A stretch of 32,743 nt of DNA from Candidatus Gastranaerophilales bacterium (GTDB lineage Bacteria > Cyanobacteriota > Vampirovibrionia > Gastranaerophilales > Gastranaerophilaceae). This document shows, in pieces, positions 14,453-22,000 of this stretch; position 1 is the stretch's first letter, and each line of letters starts with the position of its first letter. The notes below the pieces were generated by a model, which saw only the letters and a program-made list of their open reading frames with translations, was not told the origin of the DNA and did not search any database. The DNA is taken from positions 1 through 32,743 of the forward strand of contig QAMI01000025.1 in the NCBI GenBank assembly GCA_003150395.1, written 5' to 3'. The position numbers and the translations under genes are program-made.

Positions 14453-14525
14453 AAAAAAAAGCTATGTACTTGAGGTGCATAGCTGTTGATTAGGGATATG
14501 TGTATCTTAGTCTCTAAGGAGTATG
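14453..14525 (-). ncRNA. Candidate small RNA with intrinsic terminator
   Basis: In the 450-bp gap between tRNA-Ser and the 135-aa gene, a 10-bp stem (AGCTATGTAC, 14460-14469, with GTGCATAGCT, 14475-14484, one G:U) is followed on the minus strand by eight Ts (14453-14460). That is a textbook terminator with no minus-strand gene in front of it. About 20 nt upstream on the minus strand is a small hairpin CTTAG-AGA-CTAAG, and TAATAT (plus 14531-14536) could serve as a -10, giving an RNA of about 72 nt. Its single-stranded part contains CTCC, able to pair with Shine-Dalgarno sequences. The promoter is weak. I see nothing else in 14291-14450 or 14540-14640. Confidence 0.35.
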
Positions 14526-14687
14526 GTTTTATATTAGCAAAGCACCCGGAAAATTAAATCATTCATTTTTATGATGTTTCTAAATTCTGCTATGTAAAAT
14601 AATGTAAATTTTTACTATTAAGGTAGCACAAAATATTATTTTTAAGGTTTATAATCACAGTGAAAAAGTTAAAACTACAGAGGTGCT

Positions 14688-15095
14688 ATGCAAATATCAT
14701 TAAACACTTATAAACCGTACACGCAGAACTACAATGCATTAAACCAAACAAAACCCGTGCAGAAACATAATGTCAATTTTACATCAGGATACGGCGCCGA
14801 AGAATTTAATGTTATAGATAACCCTGATTTAACACCGCGAAGCAACGGTGAAAGATGGCGCAATATTGCAAAAGCAATAAAAATGATGACCATTGACCAT
14901 TATAAAGAAACACACGGAATTTTCCCGGAAAAGCCAAAACCGCTCTTTACAGAGGAAGAATTCAAAAAATACCGTGACTCCTTCTACGAAGGAACAGATG
15001 CGGAAGGCATGGATCCAGAAGATTTGGTTCCGGGCAACCCGTATGATAAATATATAATAGATGATTATTCGCCGGCAAGCGACGTCGAAGATTAA
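14688..15095 (+). CDS. Hypothetical soluble protein with N-terminal NFTS motif
   Basis: The 135-residue protein is from no named family I recognise. The start MQISLNTYKPYTQNYNALNQ is low-complexity Asn/Thr/Gln-rich and is followed by VNFTSGYG, a short motif I associate with many Gastranaerophilales proteins of otherwise different sequence. A helical middle (GERWRNIAKAIKMMTIDHYK) is followed by a Pro/Lys segment and an acidic tail (DDYSPASDVED). No signal peptide or TM is present. A TATAAT (14650-14655) and AGAGGTG before the ATG support expression. It lies 55 bp before ffh, which has its own extended -10. Confidence 0.72.
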   Translation: MQISLNTYKPYTQNYNALNQTKPVQKHNVNFTSGYGAEEFNVIDNPDLTPRSNGERWRNIAKAIKMMTIDHYKETHGIFPEKPKPLFTEEEFKKYRDSFYEGTDAEGMDPEDLVPGNPYDKYIIDDYSPASDVED

Positions 15096-15109
15096 TTCAA
15101 ACATTTTCA

Positions 15110-15118
15110 TGCTATAAT
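15110..15118 (+). promoter_or_regulatory. Extended -10 promoter of ffh
   Basis: TGCTATAAT (15110-15118) lies 32 nt before the ATG. A small palindrome CTGTTA-A-TAACAG (15120-15132) begins at the expected transcription start. Confidence 0.55.
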
Positions 15119-15150
15119 TCTGTTAATAACAGATTAATGAAGGGATAAAA

Positions 15151-16578
15151 ATGTTTGACAGTTTAAGCGATAGACTACAAAGTATAATTAGCGGTACCAG
15201 AGATAAAGAATTAACGCAGGAAAATATGCACGAAGCCTTGCGGGAAATTCGCCGTGCGCTTCTTGAAGCAGATGTGAATTTGCGTGTCGTAAAATCTTTC
15301 ATCTCAAATATCCGAGACAAAGCTGAAGGTGAAAACATTGTCCAAGGTGTTGACCCGTCGCAGCAGCTTGTTAAAATCGTTCATGATGAACTTGTTGAAC
15401 TTTTGGGAAAAGAAAAGAAACCGCTTGAACTTCATAACAATCCCGCTTTAATTATGATGCTTGGCCTTCAAGGGTCAGGTAAAACAACTTCAAGCGCAAA
15501 ACTTGCGGTTAAACTTAAAAAAGAAGGCAAAAAACCACTTATTGCAGCATGCGACGTTTACCGCCCTGCCGCAATAACGCAACTACAAACCCTCGGTAAA
15601 GAAACCGAAACAGAAGTTTTCACAATCCCTGATTCAAAAGATGTTCAGGATATTGTTCAAAAAGCAATTGAATATGCCAAAAGCAATGGATTTGATGTAG
15701 TAATCATTGATACCGCAGGCCGACTTCAAATCGATACTGATATGATGGCAGAACTTCTTCTAATAGACAGAATTTTCCACCCTGATGAAAAACTTCTTGT
15801 AATCGATGCAATGACAGGGCAGGAGGCTGTTAATGTAGCAGAAAACTTTGACGCACAGCTTGAACTTACAGGCTTGGTGCTTACAAAACTCGATGGCGAC
15901 AGCCGAGGCGGCTCTGCTTTGAGTGTAGCATACTGTACAGGCAAACCCATTAAATTAACCGGAACAGGAGAAAAACTTCATGCGTTAGAGGACTTTTATC
16001 CGGAACGCATGGCAACAAGAATTTTGGGAATGGGAGATATCGTTTCTCTTGTTGAGCGCGCGCAGGAAGTTTTTGACGAAAAACAGGCAAAAGAACTTGA
16101 AGAAAAAATGGCAAAAGCCGAATTTTCATACAATGATTTTCTCGGGCTCCAAAAGCAAATGAAAATGTTCGGTTCAATGGGCAACCTTTTGGGCATGATA
16201 CCGGGTTTAAAGATTAGCAAAGACGACCGCGACATGATTTCACATGAAGGTGAAAAACAATTTAAGCGAATAGAAGTTTTCATTTCCTCAATGACACCAG
16301 CTGAGCGCAGCAAGCCGGAACTCATTGACACAAGCCGCAAAAAACGTATTGCAAAAGGTGCCGGTATGGATTTGGCTGAAGTAAATACATATATCAAACA
16401 ATTTGAACAAATGCGCATGATGATGAAGGGAATGCACGATATGAAGAACATGTTCGGCAAAATGGGGGGTGGAATGCCGGATATGAATAAAGTTGGAAAA
16501 GGAATTCCGGGCTTAAACCCGAAAATGGGCAAGCACGCAATGAACAAAGCCCTCAAAATGATGCGACGGTTTAAGTAA
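15151..16578 (+). CDS. ffh: Signal recognition particle protein (SRP54)
   Basis: The 475-residue GTPase binds signal sequences and 4.5S RNA to deliver nascent membrane proteins to FtsY. The N domain (about 1-90) has the ALLEADVN motif. The G domain has P-loop GLQGSGKTTSSAKLA at 105-119, ACDVYRPAAITQL, DTAGRL and TKLDGDSRGG. The C-terminal M domain (about 320-475) is Met-rich with the finger loop MFGSMGNLLGMIPG, and the RNA-binding segment contains SRKKRIAKGAGM. The extreme end is very Met/Gly/Lys-rich. Complete, normal length. AAGGG lies before ATG. Its stop overlaps by 8 bp the end of the convergent 60-aa ORF. Confidence 0.98.
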   Translation: MFDSLSDRLQSIISGTRDKELTQENMHEALREIRRALLEADVNLRVVKSFISNIRDKAEGENIVQGVDPSQQLVKIVHDELVELLGKEKKPLELHNNPALIMMLGLQGSGKTTSSAKLAVKLKKEGKKPLIAACDVYRPAAITQLQTLGKETETEVFTIPDSKDVQDIVQKAIEYAKSNGFDVVIIDTAGRLQIDTDMMAELLLIDRIFHPDEKLLVIDAMTGQEAVNVAENFDAQLELTGLVLTKLDGDSRGGSALSVAYCTGKPIKLTGTGEKLHALEDFYPERMATRILGMGDIVSLVERAQEVFDEKQAKELEEKMAKAEFSYNDFLGLQKQMKMFGSMGNLLGMIPGLKISKDDRDMISHEGEKQFKRIEVFISSMTPAERSKPELIDTSRKKRIAKGAGMDLAEVNTYIKQFEQMRMMMKGMHDMKNMFGKMGGGMPDMNKVGKGIPGLNPKMGKHAMNKALKMMRRFK

Positions 16579-16753
16579 ATAAATATTTTTTAAGCAGTTT
16601 TGCTTTGTTATTTATACGTTTTGATAAAACACAAACATTGATAAATTCTGTTGCAAGGATTTTATCATTTTTGCAAAAATTTTGCATGCAGAAACTGTCA
16701 ATAATAATAATTCTGTTAAGAAGTTTTTCGATTTTTGATAGTTGATTTGTCAT
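16571..16753 (-). CDS. Small hypothetical protein divergent from XRE regulator
   Basis: The 60-residue protein is unknown to me. It looks like a compact helical, basic protein: LSKIEKLLNRIIIIDSFCMQ, NDKILATEFINVCVLSKRIN, NKAKLLKKYLF. AAGGAG is placed 6 nt before the ATG, a strong ribosome site, and a promoter with a perfect palindrome at its start point lies just upstream (16772-16818). Its 3' end overlaps the ffh stop by 8 bp on the other strand. The divergent layout with an XRE regulator suggests it is that regulator's target or partner, perhaps a small toxin-like or anti-repressor-like protein; this is inference from position only. Confidence 0.62.
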   Translation of the reverse strand: MTNQLSKIEKLLNRIIIIDSFCMQNFCKNDKILATEFINVCVLSKRINNKAKLLKKYLFT

Positions 16754-16771
16754 TTAATTCTCCTTATTTTT

Positions 16772-16818
16772 GTTCCGTTAACGGAACTACTATAACATAA
16801 AAAATGTTAGAATGTAAA
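16772..16818. promoter_or_regulatory. Perfect 16-bp palindromic operator within divergent promoters
   Basis: GTTCCGTTAACGGAAC (16772-16787) is a perfect palindrome. On the minus strand, TTTACA (16813-16818) and TATAGT (16789-16794) with an 18-bp spacer place the start of the 60-aa gene inside it. On the plus strand, TGTTAGAAT (16805-16813) is an extended -10 seven nt before the XRE ATG. A dimeric HTH protein bound at the palindrome would occlude the 60-aa gene's start site. The natural candidate is the XRE protein encoded next door. Confidence 0.7.
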
Positions 16819-16820
16819 GA

Positions 16821-17042
16821 ATGAATGCAAACAAAAAAATTGGGAAGCTAATAAAAGAGTTAAGACTAAGCCGAAACATTACATTAGAAAAGCTTGCCTT
16901 TGAAAGTGATTTTTCAAAAGGCGGGTTAAGTGAAATAGAAAGAGGTTTGCGGCAAATCAGATTTTCAAGTCTTGAAAAAATATGCTCAACTTTGAATATT
17001 AAATTAAGCGAATTTTTTAAATTATATGAAGATTTAAAATAA
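16821..17042 (+). CDS. XRE-family helix-turn-helix regulator
   Basis: The 73-residue, single-domain Cro/cI-type HTH protein carries its helix-turn-helix in LEKLAFESDFSKGGLSEIER (about 22-41), followed by RQIRFSSLEKICSTLNIKLS, the usual fourth and fifth helices. There is no ligand or protease domain. The mRNA may be leaderless: there is no Shine-Dalgarno sequence, and TGTTAGAAT ends 7 nt before the ATG. It probably binds the palindrome at 16772-16787 and controls the divergent 60-aa gene and itself. After the stop, GGCTA/TAGCC forms a small hairpin without a clear T-run. Confidence 0.88.
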   Translation: MNANKKIGKLIKELRLSRNITLEKLAFESDFSKGGLSEIERGLRQIRFSSLEKICSTLNIKLSEFFKLYEDLK

Positions 17043-17076
17043 AGGCTACAAAATAGCCATAAAACAAAGCTCTACA

Positions 17077-17410
17077 TACCTTTCTAAAAAGACAGCTCCA
17101 AAATACAAATTCTAGTTAAAACTACACCAATTCAGTCAGAGACACACTCCTCATTCATTGTCACCGGCATAATCCCCGGACTTGCACGCCTAATTCTTGT
17201 AAAAGCGCATTCTTTATGACAGCTCCAATACGCACGAGCACACTACGTCTACCTTCACATCCCAAACACCTCTCCAAAATTGCAAAGGGTAATGTTACAA
17301 TATCCTTTCCCAGCGGCTCTGTCCTAATACTGCACCTGCCTGCCCTAATTCTTCCAAAAGCGCTTTTTACCTAATCCAGCTCCAATACGTAAGAGCACAC
17401 TACGTGTGCT
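17077..17410. repeat. Degenerate direct-repeat tract, non-coding
   Basis: This 366-bp gap downstream of pcrA carries related blocks. Copy A (17188-17250) and copy B (17342-17410) share TAATTCTT, AAAAGCGC, AGCTCCAATACG and GAGCACACTACGT in the same order, offset 155-157 bp with small indels. A shorter third copy has GACAGCTCCAA at 17091-17101. Copy B ends in a perfect hairpin AGCACAC-TAC-GTGTGCT (17394-17410) that overlaps the pcrA stop codon. On the minus strand both copies contain RIGA and ALL(Q/E)ELG but in broken frames, so this may be decayed coding sequence or an expanding intergenic repeat. Confidence 0.6.
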
Positions 17411-19955
17411 AGAATTTTTTGAGCTTGGCATAAGCAGCGTCCATGGCTTTTATACCTTGCTTGCCAAAATCAATCGTGTACATCATGCTTTCGCCGATTT
17501 GCGTAACTTCTTTGATGTGGCCGATTCCGAGTTTGTCGTGGAAAACCCTTTCACCTTCAGAAAAAACATATTCAACAAGCGGAGTACTCTGCTCGCGTTC
17601 TGTCTTTTCCTGCTCTTTCTGCTCCTGTTCAATGCGCTGCTTGTTGCGTTCTTCAAGCATTCTTTTTATAGCGTTGTCTTTGAAAAACTCTTTTACTTTT
17701 TCTTCGTCACGTGCCTTGTTCGCCTTATTTTTCACTAAAATTGTGCGTGCCGGAGTACGCTGAGGCTGTGAATATCCGTAATTCGATTTGTGCTGTTGGG
17801 AATTGCTTCCTGAATTTGATTTTCCGCCAGAAGCAAGGCCTTTTGTCGGTGCCACAAAACCTTTACCAAATCCAGAAGACGGTTTGATATAACCGTAACT
17901 GTCAGCTTGTGCGGCTGCATAGTTGTATTTAGACTCACCCGTGCGCGCTTTTGAAACCGCGTTTTGGAAAGTTGAAGAGCCGCTTGTTGAACCTTCAAAC
18001 GAAGTTGTTTCAAGAAGCTGGCGGGGAATTTCTTCCAAAAATCTCGACGGGTTGTAATATTTGTATTCACCCCACATCTGGCGGCGCTTTGCTGATGTAA
18101 GATAAAGTTTTTCCTCTGCACGAGTAACCCCGACGTACATTAACCTACGCTCTTCTTCCATTTCAGAGGGCACATTGAGCGTTCTCTGGTGCGGGAAAAT
18201 TCCCTCGTCGCAGCCGGCAAGGAACACAACCGGAAATTCCAGACCTTTTGCGGCGTGAAGCGTCATTAAGGTGACGTTGTTTGCTATATTGTCAAGGTTG
18301 TCTGTGTCTGATACAAGCGCAACCTGCTGTAAAAATTCGCCGAGAATATTATCCATGTCCTCAGGTTCGTATTCGCCTGCAACGTTAACAAGTTCCTGCA
18401 AGTTTTCAATATCTGCTTCACTTTCGGGGGTGTTTTGGGCCTGCAATTCTGCAAGATAGCCTGTTTTTTCGATTACGAGCGTCACAAATTCCTGTAAAGA
18501 GTAACTTTTCAGGGCGTCTTTGAACTTCAAAATCAATTCCGCAAAATCTTTAATTTTAGAACGTGTGCGCGGCGGAATATCATTGTTCTCATCAATTCTT
18601 TGCGCAGCGTCAAAAAGCGAAATATCAAATTTATCAGCATATTCCTGAAGATTTTTAACTGTTGTGTCTCCGATTGCTCGTTTAGGAACATTCACGATAC
18701 GGCGGAAACTCTGGCTGTCATCCGTGTTGTAAATCAATCGCAAATACGCGATTATGTCTTTAATTTCTTTTCGGTCGTAGAATTTCAGGCCACCGTAAAT
18801 TTTATATGGCACTGCCGCAGCCATGCAGGCTTCTTCAAGCGCACGGGATTGCGAGTTTGTGCGGTAAAGGATTGCGTAACGATTGTAATCGCCGCCGGAA
18901 TTCTGCTTAATTTTGCTGACAATAAAGTTTGCCTCGTCTGCCTCATCCTGCGCCTCAAAGTAATCTATTTTTTCACCTTCGCCTTTGTTTGAGTATAGAA
19001 CTTTGTCAACGCGTTCGGTGTTGTTTTCGATAATCGCGTTTGCAACATTCAAAATATTTGCGGTCGAGCGGTAATTTTGTTCAAGCTTGATAACTTTTGT
19101 GTTCTTGAAGTCTTTTTGGAAGTTCAAAATAATCGTGTAATCCGCGCCGCGCCAGCTGTAAATTGACTGGTCAACATCACCCACAACGCAAAGCGAACGC
19201 TGCGGAGGAAGTTCTTCAAGGTTATTGGTGTATAACATTTTTACCAAACGATACTGCGCAAGGTTTGTATCCTGATACTCGTCGACCAGAATATGCTGAA
19301 ATCTGTTGTAATAATATTCACGCACTTTTGCATTTTGTTCTAAAAGCTTAACGGTCAGCATCAGCATGTCGTCAAAGTCGATTGCATTGTTGTTATTGAG
19401 CGTGTTTTCGTATTCTTCATAAATTGCGGCGATTTTCTGGGATTTGAAGTCGCGCGCGAAAGTTGCATAAGTATATGCGTCCTGCATTTTGTTTTTCGCA
19501 TTGGAAATGATTGATTTAACAAGCTTTGGCGCATAAACTTTGTCGTCTAAATTAAGTTTTTTCACAGCCTGCTTGATTACAGCGTTGGAATCGGTTTCAT
19601 CATAAATCGTAAAATTCTTATCGAGTTTTTTACCTGACTGGAAGTTGTAGTTGTCGATGTTTTCGCGAAGAATTCTTCCGCAAATTCCGTGGAAAGTTCC
19701 GACCCACATGTATTTAACAGTGTTTTCGCCAAGAATTTTGCCAAGACGCTCTTTCATTTCTTTTGCGGCTTTGTTTGTAAAGGTTACGGCCAAAATGTCT
19801 TTCGGACGCACTCCGCTCTGCACTAAATAGGCAATGCGCGTAGTTAAAACCTTAGTTTTGCCACTGCCAGCACCTGCCAGTATTAAAAGGGGTCCTGCTA
19901 TTGTTTGAACAGCTTCTTTCTGTTCTTTGTTAAGATTTTCCAGTAGATTTTCCAT
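17409..19955 (-). CDS. pcrA: UvrD/PcrA-type superfamily 1 DNA helicase
   Basis: The 848-residue 3'-5' helicase acts in nucleotide excision repair, replication restart and transcription-replication conflict. Motifs in order: Q-motif LNKEQKEAV, Walker A LAGAGSGKTKV at about 26-36, VTFTNKAAKEMKER, Walker B LVDEYQDTN, VVGDVDQSIYSWRGAD, LEQNYRSTANIL, MTLHAAKGLEFPVVFLAG and EERRLMYVGVTRAEEKLYL. A low-complexity Ser/Gly/Gln linker leads to the C-terminal Tudor-like domain (VFHDKLGIGHIKEV ... IDFGKQGIKAMDAAYAKLKKF) that contacts RNA polymerase in PcrA. The ATG at 19955 is chosen; an in-frame TTG lies 15 nt upstream, but the family N-terminus starts at MENLLENLN. Confidence 0.97.
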   Translation of the reverse strand: MENLLENLNKEQKEAVQTIAGPLLILAGAGSGKTKVLTTRIAYLVQSGVRPKDILAVTFTNKAAKEMKERLGKILGENTVKYMWVGTFHGICGRILRENIDNYNFQSGKKLDKNFTIYDETDSNAVIKQAVKKLNLDDKVYAPKLVKSIISNAKNKMQDAYTYATFARDFKSQKIAAIYEEYENTLNNNNAIDFDDMLMLTVKLLEQNAKVREYYYNRFQHILVDEYQDTNLAQYRLVKMLYTNNLEELPPQRSLCVVGDVDQSIYSWRGADYTIILNFQKDFKNTKVIKLEQNYRSTANILNVANAIIENNTERVDKVLYSNKGEGEKIDYFEAQDEADEANFIVSKIKQNSGGDYNRYAILYRTNSQSRALEEACMAAAVPYKIYGGLKFYDRKEIKDIIAYLRLIYNTDDSQSFRRIVNVPKRAIGDTTVKNLQEYADKFDISLFDAAQRIDENNDIPPRTRSKIKDFAELILKFKDALKSYSLQEFVTLVIEKTGYLAELQAQNTPESEADIENLQELVNVAGEYEPEDMDNILGEFLQQVALVSDTDNLDNIANNVTLMTLHAAKGLEFPVVFLAGCDEGIFPHQRTLNVPSEMEEERRLMYVGVTRAEEKLYLTSAKRRQMWGEYKYYNPSRFLEEIPRQLLETTSFEGSTSGSSTFQNAVSKARTGESKYNYAAAQADSYGYIKPSSGFGKGFVAPTKGLASGGKSNSGSNSQQHKSNYGYSQPQRTPARTILVKNKANKARDEEKVKEFFKDNAIKRMLEERNKQRIEQEQKEQEKTEREQSTPLVEYVFSEGERVFHDKLGIGHIKEVTQIGESMMYTIDFGKQGIKAMDAAYAKLKKF

Positions 19956-19983
19956 GCTCCCTATTCCCAAAATTAAATTTTTG

Positions 19984-19992
19984 TGTTATAAT
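19984..19992 (+). promoter_or_regulatory. Extended -10 promoter of the DprA-like gene
   Basis: TGTTATAAT (19984-19992) faces the plus-strand gene at 20051, giving a leader of about 50 nt. The region is divergent from pcrA. Confidence 0.5.
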
Positions 19993-20050
19993 CAGCATAC
20001 TTAAAAAAAATATTATTTGCAATTGTATATTTATTTAGAAAGTAGGAAAA

Positions 20051-20644
20051 ATGGCAGACGTAGAAAATATGGTGATGGGTTCTGACGACAACAAAAATAA
20101 CGAACAGCCGTCAATTATGGTTCCGTTGGATGATATGGACAGTGTGAGTGCGGATTCACCGCATACAGTTGACGAATTGGCACAGGAACTCGCAACAATC
20201 AGACAGTCTGCTAAAAAAATTGCTATTATTGGCAGCCGTAACTTACCGATTACACACCAGCAGATGATTGAAACCCTTGCAACAGCGCTTGTCAGACAAG
20301 GCAATACTATCATAACCTCCGGCGGTTCTTCAGGAACAAACGCCGCTGCAATAAGAGGCGCAATGAAGGCTAATCCTGATAAATTAAAAGTTATCCTGCC
20401 GCAAACCATCGGTCAGCAGCCTAGCGACGTTCAAGACCAGTTAATCGGTGTTCCAAACATCATTGAACACGCTGATCGCGCTATGATGACTTTAGCTGAT
20501 GCTTCACGGGTTTGCAACAGAGAAATTATCGACGATTGCAACCAGTTAATCTGCTTCCTTTCTCATACAAGCAAAACTTTACACAACGCAGTTCAGTATG
20601 CCGAAGAAGGGCATAAGGTTATTACTGTGTTCTATCTTGATTAG
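20051..20644 (+). CDS. Stand-alone DprA/Smf-like Rossmann (SLOG-type) protein
   Basis: The 197-residue protein has an acidic, disordered first 50 residues (ENMVMGSDDNKNNEQPSIMV). A compact DprA-like Rossmann domain follows: AKKIAIIGSRNLPITHQQMI, then NTIITSGGSSGTNAAAIRGA (nucleotide/ssDNA loop), ILPQTIGQQP, ADASRVCNREIIDDCNQLIC and the end EEGHKVITVFYLD. It lacks the SAM and winged-helix domains of full-length DprA. This short form with GSRN-P-THQ and ILPQ motifs resembles a protein I know from Cyanobacteria annotated 'DNA recombination-mediator protein A'; no direct functional test is known to me. TAGG lies 5-6 nt before ATG. The next gene starts 18 bp later, so they are likely co-transcribed. 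Confidence 0.82.
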   Translation: MADVENMVMGSDDNKNNEQPSIMVPLDDMDSVSADSPHTVDELAQELATIRQSAKKIAIIGSRNLPITHQQMIETLATALVRQGNTIITSGGSSGTNAAAIRGAMKANPDKLKVILPQTIGQQPSDVQDQLIGVPNIIEHADRAMMTLADASRVCNREIIDDCNQLICFLSHTSKTLHNAVQYAEEGHKVITVFYLD

Positions 20645-20662
20645 CTTTTTGCAGGCGGAAAA

Positions 20663-21835
20663 ATGGTTGAAGATTTAATAAAAAAACTTACGGGCAAAAA
20701 TAAACAGGATTTTGAAGCCGCGGCTTGCCATCTCATTAATACGGCAGACGTTGAAATGTTTAAGGCGCTCGTTGCAAAAGACGATTTCCTTTTTGATTTC
20801 GTTAAGCAAAATGTTTCCGACAGGATTGCAAAAGCCGTTAACCAAACCAATTACAAAAATGTTCTTTCGTTTTTGAAAATCTACTCACCGTCTTATGAGG
20901 AAGTCATAATTTCTACTCTCGTCAAATATGCTGACGAAGATTTGACCGACAGAATGCTCGAGATTTTTGAAACCGGTTCAAATGATGAAAAAACATACTG
21001 TGCAAAGTTCTTCACATATATTCAAGACCCTTTGGCGCTCGAACTTTTGAGGAAAAATTCCCAAACAGAAGACGATTTTTTGAATTCAAATTGCGCGGCG
21101 GCTCTCGGTGCTATGAAAGACGAAACTTCATTCCAAAATGCACTCGGCAAACTTAAATCCGAAGACGAATTTGAAAAGTTGAAGGCTGTTAAATTTCTCA
21201 CATCATACGGTAGAGAAGATGCTCTTTCTTCGATTATCGAAACAATGAAAAATTCAACAATGTCAGAAAACATCGCCTCTGAAATTCCATATCTAAAAGA
21301 TATTTTCTCAATTTTAGAGAACGATTTGGAAAACGGACTTCTGGTTTTGAACAATATCGTGAACGGATTGGGGGAAATTATTCCGCTTTCATCTGTATTT
21401 GATTATGAGATGTACGAAATCTTTGAAAGGCTTATGGTTCACGCAGATGACAGCAAAACTGCAGTTGTGCTTTTGAACGCGCATGAAAAGTTCGAAACTC
21501 TTACCGAAAATGATGAATATCTTTACGATGAGGACAAAGAAACAAAAAAAGAAATTCTCGACATCAAAAAGCTTTTAAGCCACATCAATGAAAAAGAACT
21601 TCTTTGCTTTGTAAATCAGGAGTTGAATGAAAATAGTCTTTTTGTTTACACAGCACTTGATTTTGCGCATGATATGTATGCGGTAAGAGAACTTCTGAAA
21701 TGCAGCAACCAGACAATAATTGTCAAAACCGCTGAAGTTTTGAAAGCCCACAATGAGCTTGACGATACATCACGGCAAGTTGCGCTTTTGAAGATTACGG
21801 ACGAAAACATCAAGTCAATTATCAGAGCGCTTTAG
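20663..21835 (+). CDS. Hypothetical alpha-solenoid (HEAT-like) protein
   Basis: The 390-residue, almost entirely helical and acidic protein has repeated helix pairs of 30-40 residues: LIKKLTGKNKQDFEAAACHL, LVKYADEDLTDRMLEIFETG, ALELLRKNSQTEDDFLNSNC-AAALGAMKD, KLKSEDEFEKLKAVKFLTSY. The pattern 'chain of helices, ALGAMKDE' resembles HEAT/ARM repeats, but repeats are too diverged to number safely. No signal peptide or TM is present. It lies 18 bp downstream of the DprA-like gene, so probably one operon and perhaps a scaffold partner. Function unknown. Confidence 0.7.
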   Translation: MVEDLIKKLTGKNKQDFEAAACHLINTADVEMFKALVAKDDFLFDFVKQNVSDRIAKAVNQTNYKNVLSFLKIYSPSYEEVIISTLVKYADEDLTDRMLEIFETGSNDEKTYCAKFFTYIQDPLALELLRKNSQTEDDFLNSNCAAALGAMKDETSFQNALGKLKSEDEFEKLKAVKFLTSYGREDALSSIIETMKNSTMSENIASEIPYLKDIFSILENDLENGLLVLNNIVNGLGEIIPLSSVFDYEMYEIFERLMVHADDSKTAVVLLNAHEKFETLTENDEYLYDEDKETKKEILDIKKLLSHINEKELLCFVNQELNENSLFVYTALDFAHDMYAVRELLKCSNQTIIVKTAEVLKAHNELDDTSRQVALLKITDENIKSIIRAL

Positions 21836-21858
21836 GAATTACGAAATTTTTACTAGGA

Positions 21859-21886
21859 TTGACAAAGTCCGAAAATCGTTTATAAT
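21859..21886 (+). promoter_or_regulatory. Consensus promoter of the short plus-strand RNA
   Basis: TTGACA (21859-21864) and TATAAT (21881-21886) are both perfect, 16 bp apart. No convincing gene follows, only about 105 nt and a terminator. Confidence 0.85.
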
Positions 21887-21892
21887 GAAAAT

Positions 21893-22000
21893 ATAGGGAA
21901 ACGTATTGAATGCCGTTAACATCCAACCCGTTCTTCACTCCCTGTGAATTTAGGTTTTTAGAAAAAGTCCCAATACTTCCAATATTGGGACTTTTTCTTT
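21893..22000 (+). ncRNA. Short plus-strand RNA, candidate antitoxin or regulatory RNA
   Basis: A perfect promoter (21859-21886) is followed by about 105 nt and a strong terminator (21961-21997), the layout of a small RNA gene. The 5' part can close a stem AGGGA (21895-21899) with TCCCT (21939-21943). It contains UUCUUCAC (21931-21938), which is complementary to GUGAAGAA in the leader of the opposing 32-aa ORF mRNA. It matches none of the standard RNAs I checked by eye (4.5S, 6S, tmRNA). A 33-codon ORF (21910-22010) exists on it with weak ribosome site AGGGA 11 nt away, but it runs through the terminator and is probably incidental. Confidence 0.6.

Noticed and set aside
21893..22000. Short RNA considered as 4.5S SRP RNA or 6S RNA
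   Set aside because: It lacks the conserved GGAA tetraloop and AGCAG internal loop of 4.5S, and is too short and without the central bubble of 6S.
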